DNA of 64,000 nt from DASRFR01 sp035651455. GTDB lineage: Bacteria > Acidobacteriota > Terriglobia > Terriglobales > Acidobacteriaceae. This document shows positions 17,867 through 27,477 of the stretch, one piece after another. Made by a program: the position numbers and the translations under genes. Location of the stretch: the NCBI GenBank assembly GCA_035651455.1, contig DASRFR010000049.1:165587-229586 (forward strand), written 5' to 3'. Position 1 is the stretch's first letter; every line of letters begins with the position of its first letter. The notes beneath the pieces are model-generated. The model had not been told where the DNA came from and ran no database searches. It saw nothing but the letters and a program-made list of their open reading frames with translations.

Positions 17867-18313
17867 GTGGACAACTTGAACATACACTCCCAGAGAGCCG
17901 ATGCCAGCCCGGCGGTTCCGAGCGCGCCATCTCTCCCGATGAACGCCGTTTGGCGGACAATTCGCGGCTACATCCTCTGGTCGTACGAGCGTGGCACCAT
18001 CCACTACGACATCATGGTCACGCTTATCCTGGTATTCGTCCTTTTTTCGCCGTACTGGATTAACTTCAACGATAAACCGGTGGAACACAACCCGCATCCA
18101 ACCGGAGTAGAGGTAGTTCCGGATCGGCAGGGTGGATTCATCTATCAGATTGAAGGCGCGGCAGTTACGGCGACCCAGCCGTCTGAAATTCAAGATCAGT
18201 TGCGGCAAATCATTGAGCCCATCTCCGGGGCTGTGTCAGTCACGAAATACGAAGCTATTAGGGATTCCAAGGGCCGGGTGGATCATTACAAAGTCTGGGC
18301 ACAGAAAGAGTAA
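17867..18313 (+). CDS. Hypothetical protein with one membrane segment
   Basis: This 148-aa product begins at a GTG. A Ser/Pro-rich cytoplasmic segment is followed by YERGTIHYDI, then one hydrophobic helix (about residues 49-64, ending FSPYWINF), and then an extracytoplasmic domain of about 80 residues. No domain is recognised. The next gene, LolA-like, starts 40 bp downstream on the same strand, and both products would act at the cell envelope. The start is uncertain because the GTG lacks a good ribosome site; an ATG 24 codons on is an alternative. Confidence 0.6.
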   Translation: MDNLNIHSQRADASPAVPSAPSLPMNAVWRTIRGYILWSYERGTIHYDIMVTLILVFVLFSPYWINFNDKPVEHNPHPTGVEVVPDRQGGFIYQIEGAAVTATQPSEIQDQLRQIIEPISGAVSVTKYEAIRDSKGRVDHYKVWAQKE

Positions 18314-18353
18314 GCTTCGGAAATCCTGTTTCAGCAATCACCGGCTATCGCTG

Positions 18354-19073
18354 ATGAAATTCCCTACAACGCGTCTGGCAGTCCTGGCAATGTTGCTGGC
18401 GGGGTCTGTAGCCGGTTCTCTGCCCGTGTGGGGGCAAGCCGCGAATTCCAGCAAAACCAACCTTGACGCCGTCCTCGACTCCATGGACAAGGCTGCTGCC
18501 AACTTTCGGACGACCGAAGCTAATTTTGAGTGGGACCAGTATCAGAAAGTAATCGACGATACCGATGTGCAAAAGGGCAAGATCTACTATCGGCGGCAGG
18601 GCGATGAAGTGCAGATGGCGGCCGACATCGCCGAACCCGACAAGAAATATGTGCTGTTCAGCGGCGGCAAAGTTTCGGTTTATCAGCCCAAGATCGACCA
18701 AGTCACCGAATACAATGCCGGCAAAAAGAGGGCAGATGTCGAGAGCTTCCTGGTTCTCGGCTTCGGCGGCGGAGGCCATGAGCTGCTCAAATCCTATGAC
18801 GTCAAGTATTTGGGAGACGAGCAGTTGGGCGCAGTCAAGGCCGCCAAGCTGGAGCTGATCCCGAAATCGCAGAGTGTTCGCAACAACGTGGAACGCATCT
18901 TGTTGTGGATCGACCCCAGCCGGGGCATTTCCGTGCAACAGCAGTTCTTTCAAGGACAGGGTGACTACCGCCTCGCCAAGTATTCGGATATCAAGTTGAA
19001 CGAGAAGATTCCCGATAACGCCTTCAAACTTAAAACGACGAGCAAGACCAAAACCACTTCGCCCCAGGGTTGA
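18354..19073 (+). CDS. LolA-like outer-membrane lipoprotein-sorting protein
   Basis: This 239-aa protein has a signal peptide (about residues 1-29) and the LolA-type beta-scaffold. Signs are an N-terminal helix (LDAVLDSMDKAAANFRTTEANF) and strand blocks with GKIYYRRQGDEVQM, KYVLFSGGKVSVYQP and ISVQQQFFQGQGDYRLAKYSDIKLN. LolA relatives carry lipids or lipoproteins across the periplasm. This one may be the lipoprotein carrier or a divergent paralogue. The start at 18354 is chosen for the signal peptide. The longer frame upstream overlaps the previous gene in another frame. Confidence 0.8.
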   Translation: MKFPTTRLAVLAMLLAGSVAGSLPVWGQAANSSKTNLDAVLDSMDKAAANFRTTEANFEWDQYQKVIDDTDVQKGKIYYRRQGDEVQMAADIAEPDKKYVLFSGGKVSVYQPKIDQVTEYNAGKKRADVESFLVLGFGGGGHELLKSYDVKYLGDEQLGAVKAAKLELIPKSQSVRNNVERILLWIDPSRGISVQQQFFQGQGDYRLAKYSDIKLNEKIPDNAFKLKTTSKTKTTSPQG

Positions 19074-19158
19074 CGCTGAAACAGCGTCTTGCCAGATAAA
19101 AGCTGACTTCGCCTATACGGGACGATATACTGCAAATACACCTCATAGAGTGAGATTC

Positions 19159-19374
19159 ATGGCAAAGGTTTTCACCATTCCCGTACCTCCCGACATGGGC
19201 CGCAAGAAGCGTGAACGCACCTCCGATCCACGCTACGTCGATGGACAACGCCTGCTGGTAGAAGCCATGAAATACCTGGCGCAGACGGATCCGGTCTCGA
19301 ACCGTTCCGCGATTGAGCTGCTTTCGGAACACGTTCGCACGCGCTTCCGCATGAGCGATTCGCCCCTGGGGTAG
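19159..19374 (+). CDS. Small hypothetical protein
   Basis: This 71-aa basic protein starts MAKVFTIPVPPDMG. It has a KKRERTSDP stretch, then a helical segment (QRLLVEAMKYLAQT and NRSAIELLSEHVRTRF). No membrane or metal motif is seen. The composition looks coding and the gene stands alone after the LolA-like gene. I know of no characterised homologue. A GTG three codons upstream is an alternative start. Confidence 0.55.
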   Translation: MAKVFTIPVPPDMGRKKRERTSDPRYVDGQRLLVEAMKYLAQTDPVSNRSAIELLSEHVRTRFRMSDSPLG

Positions 19375-19664
19375 CCAACCGCATTCGCGTCATCCAGCTT
19401 GCATTTCTCCCCGCTGCTCTCCCAATCAACGGGCAACATGCTCCTGCACACTGATGTGCGCCCATTCTGAATCACAAGAACTGTGACCCGCAGTCGCCTC
19501 CTCCCGCTTTCACGCGGTGACCGCGAGCGACAGCGAACGACACTGCGAACAGCCACTGAAAACTCTCGATGCGAAGCCCAGTCCAGCTTGTAAACCGCGG
19601 CCTTTCTCTGTTATTGTGGGCGCCCGCACAACGTCCTGCCGTTTCCGAAGCAGTTGAGGGTCTT

Positions 19665-20162
<498 letters not shown>

Positions 20163-20166
20163 AACC

Positions 20167-22641
20167 ATGGCACCCAATGGAAAATCGAGCACTCCGCCAC
20201 CCCCAAGCAAGAAAACCAACGGCAACGGCTCGGCGCAAGCTGCTCACTGGGTCGGCCGCAAGCTCAAGCGCAAAGAAGATCCTCGGCTGATCCGCGGCAT
20301 CAGTCATTACACCGACGATTTCAAGCTGCCCCGCATGCTGCATTGCGCGCTGGTGCGTTCTCCGCACGCCCATGCCGAGATCAAGGAAATTCGCGCTGAC
20401 GCTGCCCGAGCGCTCCCTGGCGTGGTGGCGATCTATACCAGCGAAGACACTTCGCCCGTCGGCATGGTCCCTTGCGCCATGCAGATGCCGGACTTGAAGG
20501 TGCCGAAGCATCCGGTGCTTGCGATGGGCCGCGTGCGCTACGTCGGCGAGCCGGTCGTCGCGGTCGTAGCTGAGGATTTGTACACCGCTCGCGATGCGGC
20601 TGACCTGGTGGAAATCGACTATGAACCGCTGCCGGTCGTCACCGACATGGAAAAGGCGCTGAGCAACGACTCGCCCCTGATCTACGAGGAATTTTGCACC
20701 AACAAGGCTTTCACTCACGCGATGAAGAACGGCGACGTAGACGGCGCGTTCAAGAAAGCCGATCACGTCATCAGCCAGCGCATGCTGAATCAACGGCTGG
20801 CGCCCATTGCGATGGAGCCGCGCGCAGTCCTGGCCGAATACCTGCCGGGTGAGAACCGCCTTACTGTGTGGTCTTCCACGCAAATTCCCCATCTTCTGCG
20901 CACCCAGATTTCCGTGATGGTGGGATTGCCCGAAACCGCCGTGCGCGTCATCGCGCCGGAAGTCGGCGGTGGATTCGGCAGCAAGCTGAATGTATACGCC
21001 GAGGAAGGGCTCGTGCCCCACCTCGCCATGAAGCTGGGCCGTCCGGTGAAATGGGTGGAAATGCGGCGTGAGAATTTCACCTCCACCATTCACGGCCGGG
21101 ACACAATCAACAACATCGAGCTCGCGCTGAAAAAGGACGGCACCATTCTTGGATTGCGAGTCAAGGTGCTCGCGGATATGGGTGCCTATCATCAGTTGCT
21201 CACGCCGCTGATTCCTCAACTCACCGCGCTGATGATCGCCGGCTGCTACCGCATTCCCGCTCTCGAAATCACCATTGATGGCGTCTTCACCAACAAGATG
21301 TCCACCGACGCTTACCGCGGCGCGGGCCGGCCGGAAGCGACTTATCTCATCGAACGCGTCATGGATGTGGCGGCTCACCAGCTGGGCATGGATCCCGCTG
21401 AGTTTCGTCTGAAGAACTTCCCGCTACCGAAAGAATTTCCCTACACCACGATCACCGGCCTGACATACGACTCAGCCAAGTACCAGGAAAGCCTCAAAAA
21501 AGCGCTGCAGCTTTCCGGATACGATTCGCTCCGCAAACGCCAAAAGACCGGCTGGAAGCAGGGAAAGTACTACGGCGTGGGAGTTTCCACTTATGTGGAA
21601 ATTTGCGCCATCGGCCCTTCGGCGGCAACGCCCGCCGGAGGATGGGAGAGCGGCACGGTCCGCATCGAGCCTACCGGCAAAGTCACAGTGCTGACGGGCG
21701 CATCGCCGCATGGGCAAGGAGAAGAAACCACCTTCGCGCAACTCATCGCCGATCAGCTCGGCATCGATCCCGATGACGTGAACGTGGTCCACGGCGACAC
21801 TCTGGCCGTACCTTACGGAATCGGCACTTTCGGCAGCCGCGCGACGGCCGTGGGCGGAACCGCCGCCTACCTCGCCACCCAGAAACTCAAAGCCAAAATG
21901 GCCACGCTGGCCGCGCATCTTCTCGGCGCCAAGCCGGAAGAAATCACCATGAGCCGCGGCGGATTCTCGGCGAAGAACAAGAAGTCGATGTCCTTTGGCG
22001 AACTGGTGATGGCGGCTTACACGGCGCGCAATATTCCCCCCGGATTTGAGCCCGGGCTCGAAGCCACGCACTTTTTTGAACCGTCGAATTTCACCTTTCC
22101 CTTTGGCTGCCATATCGCGTCGGTTGAGGTCGACGTAGAAACGGGAGAAGTGCAGATCGAAAAATATGTCGCTGTGGATGACTGCGGCAATGTGATCAAT
22201 CCGCTGATTGTCGACGGCCAGATTCACGGCGGCCTGGTGCAGGGCATCGGGCAAGCCATGTGGGAGGAGCTGATCTACAACGAAGATGGCCAACTGATCA
22301 CGGGATCGATGATGGACTATGTGGTTCCGAAAGCGCATTTCTTCCCCGAGTTCACCCTCGCGCGCACCGTCACTCCCTCGCCGGTCAATCCCATGGGCGT
22401 CAAAGGAGTGGGTGAGGCAGGCACCATCGCCTCCACTCCTTGCATGGTGAACGCGGTTTGCGATGCGCTTTCACCGCTCGGCATCCGCCATATCGAGATG
22501 CCGCTGAAACCGGAACGGGTCTGGCGGGCCATTACTCATGCCAAAGCTTCACCCAAAGAAGATTTCCAACCTGCTCTTGCGGTGGTCCCCGGTAAGGCTT
22601 CCGGCAACAACGCCAAGAGAGCAGCCAGGAGGCGGCCATGA
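20167..22641 (+). CDS. Molybdenum hydroxylase large subunit, form II CoxL-like
   Basis: This 824-aa subunit holds the molybdopterin cofactor site. The active-site loop reads AYRGAGR (residues 382-388), the form II signature. True aerobic CO dehydrogenases (form I) instead carry AYxCSFR. Substrate is therefore not assured; form II proteins are widely annotated as CO dehydrogenase but many have unknown substrates. Other family blocks include KRKEDPRLIRGISHYTDD, GGGFGSKLNVY, and the cofactor-binding GVKGVGEAGTI near residue 750. A flexible Pro/Ser/Asn-rich N-terminus of about 25 residues precedes the domain. Its stop overlaps the next start as ATGA. Confidence 0.92.
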   Translation: MAPNGKSSTPPPPSKKTNGNGSAQAAHWVGRKLKRKEDPRLIRGISHYTDDFKLPRMLHCALVRSPHAHAEIKEIRADAARALPGVVAIYTSEDTSPVGMVPCAMQMPDLKVPKHPVLAMGRVRYVGEPVVAVVAEDLYTARDAADLVEIDYEPLPVVTDMEKALSNDSPLIYEEFCTNKAFTHAMKNGDVDGAFKKADHVISQRMLNQRLAPIAMEPRAVLAEYLPGENRLTVWSSTQIPHLLRTQISVMVGLPETAVRVIAPEVGGGFGSKLNVYAEEGLVPHLAMKLGRPVKWVEMRRENFTSTIHGRDTINNIELALKKDGTILGLRVKVLADMGAYHQLLTPLIPQLTALMIAGCYRIPALEITIDGVFTNKMSTDAYRGAGRPEATYLIERVMDVAAHQLGMDPAEFRLKNFPLPKEFPYTTITGLTYDSAKYQESLKKALQLSGYDSLRKRQKTGWKQGKYYGVGVSTYVEICAIGPSAATPAGGWESGTVRIEPTGKVTVLTGASPHGQGEETTFAQLIADQLGIDPDDVNVVHGDTLAVPYGIGTFGSRATAVGGTAAYLATQKLKAKMATLAAHLLGAKPEEITMSRGGFSAKNKKSMSFGELVMAAYTARNIPPGFEPGLEATHFFEPSNFTFPFGCHIASVEVDVETGEVQIEKYVAVDDCGNVINPLIVDGQIHGGLVQGIGQAMWEELIYNEDGQLITGSMMDYVVPKAHFFPEFTLARTVTPSPVNPMGVKGVGEAGTIASTPCMVNAVCDALSPLGIRHIEMPLKPERVWRAITHAKASPKEDFQPALAVVPGKASGNNAKRAARRRP

Positions 22642-23489
22642 TCATGACGAATTTCGATTACGAATCTCCGCGCAGTTTGAGTGAAGCTCTTGACCTGATG
22701 AGTTCGCGGGAAGACGCCAAGATTCTGGCGGGCGGGCACAGCCTGCTTCCCGCCATGCGCCTGCGGCTCGCAAACCCGCCGCTGCTGGTCGATATCGGCC
22801 GGATCGGCGGACTGAGTTACATTCGCGAATCCGGCGATTACATCGCTATCGGCGCCATGACCACGCACTTCGATATCGCCAACTCGCAACTGTTGCAACG
22901 GCAGTCACCGCTGCTTTCGCTCGCCGCCGCCCAGATTGGCGACACGCAGGTGCGCAACCGCGGCACGATTGGTGGATCGCTCGCGCAGGCTCATCCCGCT
23001 GCCGACTATCCCGCGGCCGTGCTGGCGCTCGACGCCGACATTGTCGCTTCCAGCCGTTCCGGCGAGCGCGTGATCGACGCGGCCGATTTCTTTACCGGCA
23101 TGTTCTCGACGGCATTGCAACCAAGCGAAATTCTGACCGAGGTTCGAATTCCCAAGACCACCGGCCAGGGCGTGGCTTACAAAAAGCATCATCATCCCGC
23201 GTCAGGATTCGCCGTGGTGGGAGTGGCTGTGCGCTTGAAAATGAGCGGCGGAAAAACCGAAAGCCTGGCAGTTGGCATCACCGGCGTATCGGATCACGCT
23301 TACCGAGCCACGGCGGTGGAAAACGAGTTGCGCGGCAAGCCCCTCAACGATTTCTCGGCTGCAGCCGCAAAGGTCGCGCAAGGGGTGGATGTTCTCGGCG
23401 ACTACTACGCTTCCGCTGACTATCGCGCGCACTTGGCCGCAGTCCTGACCCGGCGCGCGCTTGAGCAAGCTGCAAGCAAAAAAGCCTAG
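22638..23489 (+). CDS. Molybdenum hydroxylase, FAD-binding subunit (CoxM type)
   Basis: This 283-aa flavoprotein subunit receives electrons from the iron-sulfur subunit. It has the two FAD-binding motifs of the family, AGGHSLLPAM at residues 31-40 and TIGGSLAQAHP at 110-120. An ATGA overlap couples its translation to the large subunit. No Cox accessory genes (coxD, coxE, coxF or coxG), XdhC-like maturation gene or MobA-type gene is adjacent, so cofactor insertion must rely on genes elsewhere. Confidence 0.94.
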   Translation: MIMTNFDYESPRSLSEALDLMSSREDAKILAGGHSLLPAMRLRLANPPLLVDIGRIGGLSYIRESGDYIAIGAMTTHFDIANSQLLQRQSPLLSLAAAQIGDTQVRNRGTIGGSLAQAHPAADYPAAVLALDADIVASSRSGERVIDAADFFTGMFSTALQPSEILTEVRIPKTTGQGVAYKKHHHPASGFAVVGVAVRLKMSGGKTESLAVGITGVSDHAYRATAVENELRGKPLNDFSAAAAKVAQGVDVLGDYYASADYRAHLAAVLTRRALEQAASKKA

Positions 23490-23515
23490 TCGTCTCGCAG
23501 CAGGTCACGGGAAAC

Positions 23516-23971
23516 TTGGACGGGCATCCCTGGTTCGTAGCCGCTGACCAGGTGCCCGTGCCTGCGTACTACAATACGGACCTGAGGATCACCTTGGGCA
23601 CTCGCACGTCGTCTCCTCGCGGTACAGTCATTGCCGCAGCGTTTTTGATCGCCGCGCTAGCTGGAGTAGTGATCTATACCAGCACTCAGGCTTTTCGCAG
23701 TCCCCTGGCTATCCTGGTGTTGGCCGCCATCGGCTTTGCCGCACTGCTCCTGCAGTTGACGTTCCGCCGTGAGCCCCGCGATGTGCTGCGCTCGCCCAAG
23801 TGGCTGAATGCTGCCGGGATTCTTTTCGCGATCCTTGCCATCTTTGCCGACAAGTTGCGATTGAGCCACGGTGTGAGGGATGTTGGGGCGCTGGCGTCAG
23901 TCGGCTGCTTTGGAATCAGCAGTGTCATCGTCCTGAATGGCCTCCGCAAGCGGCGCATGCTACCCAAATGA
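23516..23971 (+). CDS. Hypothetical membrane protein of the molybdenum hydroxylase operon
   Basis: This 151-aa product starts at TTG. Four hydrophobic segments (about residues 37-57, 61-83, 97-111 and 124-140) follow a polar N-terminus. No family is recognised. It lies 26 bp after the FAD subunit, and its stop overlaps the start of the acyl-CoA ligase as ATGA. It therefore very probably belongs to the same operon. It could anchor or aid the hydroxylase, but no motif supports a role. Confidence 0.65.
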   Translation: MDGHPWFVAADQVPVPAYYNTDLRITLGTRTSSPRGTVIAAAFLIAALAGVVIYTSTQAFRSPLAILVLAAIGFAALLLQLTFRREPRDVLRSPKWLNAAGILFAILAIFADKLRLSHGVRDVGALASVGCFGISSVIVLNGLRKRRMLPK

Positions 23972-25602
23972 CGAGCGGCACTCCCATCTTCCTTCCCGAG
24001 ATTTTCAACGCCGCCACCTATTTCGTCGATCGTCATCTTTCCGAAGGGCGAGACGCGAAGGTCGCCATCGAGTGCGGCGATCTCACGGTGACGTACCGGC
24101 AACTGCATGACAATGTAAACCGCGCCGGAAACCTGCTTCGCAGATTGGGAGTCCAGATCGAGCAGCGCGTGCTTCTGTTGCTGCACGATACACCGGAATT
24201 CGCCTACAGCTTTTTCGGAGCAATCAAGATCGGAGCGGTTCCGGTCCCCGTCAATACTTTGCTGAAGACCTCCGATTACGAATACATGCTGAACAACTCC
24301 CGGGCTCGGGTCGCGATTGTCGCCGATTCCCTGTTTCCGATGATCGCCGGCATCAATCGCGCGAAGCTTCGTTATCTGCAGCACGTCATCGTGGTCGGCG
24401 GATCACAACCAGGCACGCTGCGGTTCGAGGATCTGCTCGCCAAGAGTTCCTCCGAGCTTGAGGCTGAGCCGACCAGCAAGGATGACCCTGCCTTTTGGCT
24501 CTATTCTTCGGGCTCAACTGGGTTTCCCAAGGCTTGCGTCCACTTGCAGCATGACATGGTGGTGTGCGCGCAACGTTATGCCAGGGATGTTCTCAACATC
24601 ACCGAGGCCGACCGTTTTTTCAGCGTGGCGAAACTCTTCTTCGCCTATGGATTAGGAAACGGCTTGTACTTCGCGCTCTCGGTGGGGGCAACCACGATTC
24701 TGTGGCCGGGCTCGCCTAAGCCGCAGATGGTTTTCGATGTGATTGAGCGTCACCGTCCGACACTGTTTTTCTCCGTACCGTCAAACTATGCCGCGTTGCT
24801 TTCCTACACCCGCCCGGCTGCGCAGCGCGACTCTCTCGAAAATTCCGGCAATGCGTCGGTTGGCGCGACCGGGGCGTCACAGGACTTTGATCTATCTTCA
24901 ATTCGCTATGGCATCTCCGCGGGCGAAGCTTTGCCCGCTGCACTCTTTCATCGCTTCCGGCAGCGTTTCGGCGTGGAGATCCTGGATGCGATCGGCTCCA
25001 CCGAGGCCCTTCACATGTTCATCGCTAATCGTCCGGGAGCGGTCCGGCCCGGATCAAGCGGGCAGATTCTGCCAGGCTACGAAGCCCGCATCGTCGATGA
25101 GAACGATCGCCCGGTTCCCCGCGGCGAAATCGGAAACCTGCTGGTCAACGCGGACTCCGTCTGCGCGTTCTATTGGAACCAGCACGAGCGAACCAAGGCC
25201 ACCATCGAGGGCCACTGGCTGCGCACCGGCGACAAGTACTACCAGGATGAGGATGGCTACTTCTGGTACGCAGGCCGTTCCGACGACATGCTGAAATGCA
25301 GCGGGGTGTGGGTGAGCCCGGTAGAAATCGAGAGCATTCTGATTGAACACCCTTCTGTGCAGGAAGCTGCCGTCATCGGGCGCGAGGATAAAGACAAGTT
25401 GCTGAAGCCGGTGGCCTGCGTCGTGTTGAACGACGGAGTCGCGGAATCGCCAGAGCTGGCGCGGGAACTGCAGGAATTCGTAATCGGACGCCTGCCCATC
25501 TTCAAACGACCGCGCTGGGTGGAGTTCCTGCCGGAATTACCCAAGACCGCCACCGGCAAATTGCAACGCTTCAAACTGCGGCAGCAGTTGTCGGGGCAGT
25601 GA
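23968..25602 (+). CDS. Benzoate-CoA ligase family protein
   Basis: This 544-aa AMP-forming acyl-CoA synthetase has the P-loop-like YSSGSTGFPKACVH, the adenine-binding GISAGEALP, and the DAIGSTEALH block. Later motifs include LRTGDKYYQDEDGYFWYAGRSDDMLK and the terminal catalytic Lys in TATGKLQRFKLR. The closest named family by motif style is the benzoate/4-hydroxybenzoate-CoA ligases. It would activate an aromatic or other carboxylic acid with CoA and ATP. A Ser/Gly/Ala-rich insertion of about 30 residues lies before GISAGEALP. Its start overlaps the membrane-protein gene, linking it to the hydroxylase operon. Confidence 0.85.
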   Translation: MTSGTPIFLPEIFNAATYFVDRHLSEGRDAKVAIECGDLTVTYRQLHDNVNRAGNLLRRLGVQIEQRVLLLLHDTPEFAYSFFGAIKIGAVPVPVNTLLKTSDYEYMLNNSRARVAIVADSLFPMIAGINRAKLRYLQHVIVVGGSQPGTLRFEDLLAKSSSELEAEPTSKDDPAFWLYSSGSTGFPKACVHLQHDMVVCAQRYARDVLNITEADRFFSVAKLFFAYGLGNGLYFALSVGATTILWPGSPKPQMVFDVIERHRPTLFFSVPSNYAALLSYTRPAAQRDSLENSGNASVGATGASQDFDLSSIRYGISAGEALPAALFHRFRQRFGVEILDAIGSTEALHMFIANRPGAVRPGSSGQILPGYEARIVDENDRPVPRGEIGNLLVNADSVCAFYWNQHERTKATIEGHWLRTGDKYYQDEDGYFWYAGRSDDMLKCSGVWVSPVEIESILIEHPSVQEAAVIGREDKDKLLKPVACVVLNDGVAESPELARELQEFVIGRLPIFKRPRWVEFLPELPKTATGKLQRFKLRQQLSGQ

Positions 25603-25642
25603 GGTCGGCCGGGAGAGTTTCTGGGGTGAGGAGTCGAGGCAG

Positions 25643-25816
25643 CTAGCGGTACAACATCATTAAAAAGCGGTTGGCCAAAACGTCCGCCATCCAATCCCGG
25701 TCGTGTTTGTTCTTCGTTTCTGGAACGGCTTCGGGGTCAGGTTCCTTGTCTTCCGCTACCTGGCTGCCGGCTGAGAGGTGTTCGTCCGCTGCTTCGTGAG
25801 AATCGCCCTTGCCCAT
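25643..25816 (-). CDS. Small acidic hypothetical protein
   Basis: This 57-aa product starts MGKGDSHEAADEHLSAG and is preceded by a purine-rich ribosome site (AGAGGGAAG). The middle is rich in Glu, Asp and Pro. The end (RDWMADVLANRFLMMLYR) is a possible amphipathic helix. No similarity is recognised. A longer in-frame start exists 26 codons upstream without a better ribosome site. It converges on the ligase gene. Confidence 0.45.
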   Translation of the reverse strand: MGKGDSHEAADEHLSAGSQVAEDKEPDPEAVPETKNKHDRDWMADVLANRFLMMLYR

Positions 25817-26066
25817 TTTTCTTCCCTCTCTGACGATTGGCGGAGCAATCGGTTGCGTATTTGGGATGCTATTAGCATCGTGGTAGATGCTCACCCGCTA
25901 CTCGGGGGCGCTCCGGTTTTGACTTCCAAATCCCGTATCCAGCTTGGGATTCCGATGTAGCTGGCCTGAGGAAAATATGCCGGCGCCCATTCCCGGACAC
26001 GCGCAAACAAAGTCCTGTCCTGTTGTTACGCGGCGCCGAATGCAAGCGAAACCGGCTGATCTCGAA

Positions 26067-26321
26067 TCAGGGCCAACGCTTGGCGCTGTCTTCCCAACCC
26101 GCTGCTCGGGCGGTCTGCGCGCCCGCCGCGACTGCCGGCTGCGGGATGCGAATCGGCTGCTGGGCCGGCGGGGCCGGGGCTAAAGTAGGTTTTGGAGCTT
26201 CGATGGAATCCTTGCTTTCCTCCGATAACAGCGGCGCGACCAGTCGCAGCGCCTCGACTTCCTTTTCCAAGCGTGAAAGTTCCAGTTCCTTCTGTCGCAG
26301 AACCTCGTAGACGTTCTTCAT
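26067..26321 (-). CDS. Small coiled-coil protein, apparently common in Acidobacteriota
   Basis: This 84-aa product starts MKNVYEVLRQKELELSRLEKE, a short heptad-like coiled coil (residues about 3-30). A Pro/Ala-rich linker follows, then a terminal AAGWEDSAKRWP motif. I have an impression of similar short proteins with the same two ends in other acidobacterial genomes, but could not check. An AGAAGG site lies upstream of the start at 26321. The function is unknown. Confidence 0.65.
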   Translation of the reverse strand: MKNVYEVLRQKELELSRLEKEVEALRLVAPLLSEESKDSIEAPKPTLAPAPPAQQPIRIPQPAVAAGAQTARAAGWEDSAKRWP

Positions 26322-26445
26322 ACCTGGGCCTTCTGGGAATACGAGAATTGGGAGAATGAACGCCACTGTAGCAGAGAAGCCGCTTTTGTCAAGCATCAGG
26401 GAGATGCTGGATGGCACGTGGACGGCGCGAATTGTCGGGCGCTTC

Positions 26446-27240
26446 TCAGGCGTCGAGGATTTCGTCGTTCTCGAGAATGTTGTCGGACTCTGTCCGGCGG
26501 ATGACCTCGACCGGCAAATAGTCCGGGTACGCTGCGCGGGTGGTTCGCAGTCGTATGGCTGCGCCCGCCTCCTCGATCGCAGTCTGAATATTTTCCCCGG
26601 ATCGCTCGATCAGCGGCAGGTCCTTCTCCGCAAACGCATGCGGCCTGGCGGAAAATAAGACCAACACGCCCTCCGCCTCGCCTTCGCTGACCAGCGGCAT
26701 TACCGCAACGGATGCAATCCTCGCATCCTGCGATTGAAGCAGGTCAATCGAGGTTTCGTTGGCAATGTTATTGAACAAGATCAGTTGCCGCTGCGGGACA
26801 CTCTCGGCAATCAGCGGAGATATCAACTCCACGGCATCAGCAAAGCTGATGGGCAAAGTTCCCGACGCCGCGCGGTTGACCAGGCTCTCACGATCGCGCA
26901 GCGCGACGCACGCTGCATCGGCGGTCGTGACCTCTCGAACCCTTTGCAGAAGAAGTTGGAGGCCGGCGTCGAGGTCCCTTTCCGCGAGATCGTCGACTGA
27001 GTCTCTCTCGAAATCCGCGATCGTGCTAGGCAAGGACAATCCCAGCGCCTCAGCCGCTTTGCGAAATTCCGCTTCAATCCGCACAGGCCCGCGATGGATG
27101 CGGACCGGTGCCGGGTTTGGCGAGGCCTCCGCTTCGAACAGAAATGAAAATAGCGAATCGGAGTTGGCGTTTTTGCCGGCGCTCATCCCGTCAGCGTTAA
27201 TGATGCTGTTCTGATCCATAAAATACGTCGTCCCGGACAT
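26446..27240 (-). CDS. GAF-domain protein
   Basis: This 264-aa cytoplasmic protein has a low-complexity N-terminus (residues 1-50). The central and C-terminal part (about residues 85-230) reads like a GAF fold. Its core contains AACVALRDRESLVNRAASG, then ANETSIDLLQSQDARIASVAVMPLVSEGEAEGVLVLFS and a closing helix with FAEKDLPLIERSGENIQTAIEEA. No kinase, cyclase or DNA-binding domain is attached, so it may be a free-standing sensor. Its ligand is unknown. It is divergent from the larB gene. Confidence 0.75.
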   Translation of the reverse strand: MSGTTYFMDQNSIINADGMSAGKNANSDSLFSFLFEAEASPNPAPVRIHRGPVRIEAEFRKAAEALGLSLPSTIADFERDSVDDLAERDLDAGLQLLLQRVREVTTADAACVALRDRESLVNRAASGTLPISFADAVELISPLIAESVPQRQLILFNNIANETSIDLLQSQDARIASVAVMPLVSEGEAEGVLVLFSARPHAFAEKDLPLIERSGENIQTAIEEAGAAIRLRTTRAAYPDYLPVEVIRRTESDNILENDEILDA

Positions 27241-27477
27241 CCGTCGTCCTGCTAGGTTCGGGATCCCTCTCCAAGTATCTCCGGCTTTGATTGCGTGATC
27301 CAGGGCGGAGCGATCCCGCGGACAGTACGAAAGGCTATGACCCGCTGGAATTCCCCGGTTCGCAGCAAGTTCTTGCGAAACAGTTCAATCCCAGGCGCGC
27401 CACCCCGTCTCAGTTCGGGCCCGTCCTCATGTTCCTGGTGTACTCTAAGACGGGCTGATCGCCCGCCCTTTTCCTCC

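Noticed and set aside
20167..22641. Calling the molybdenum hydroxylase a CO dehydrogenase
   Set aside because: The active-site loop is AYRGAGR (form II), so CO oxidation cannot be claimed from sequence.
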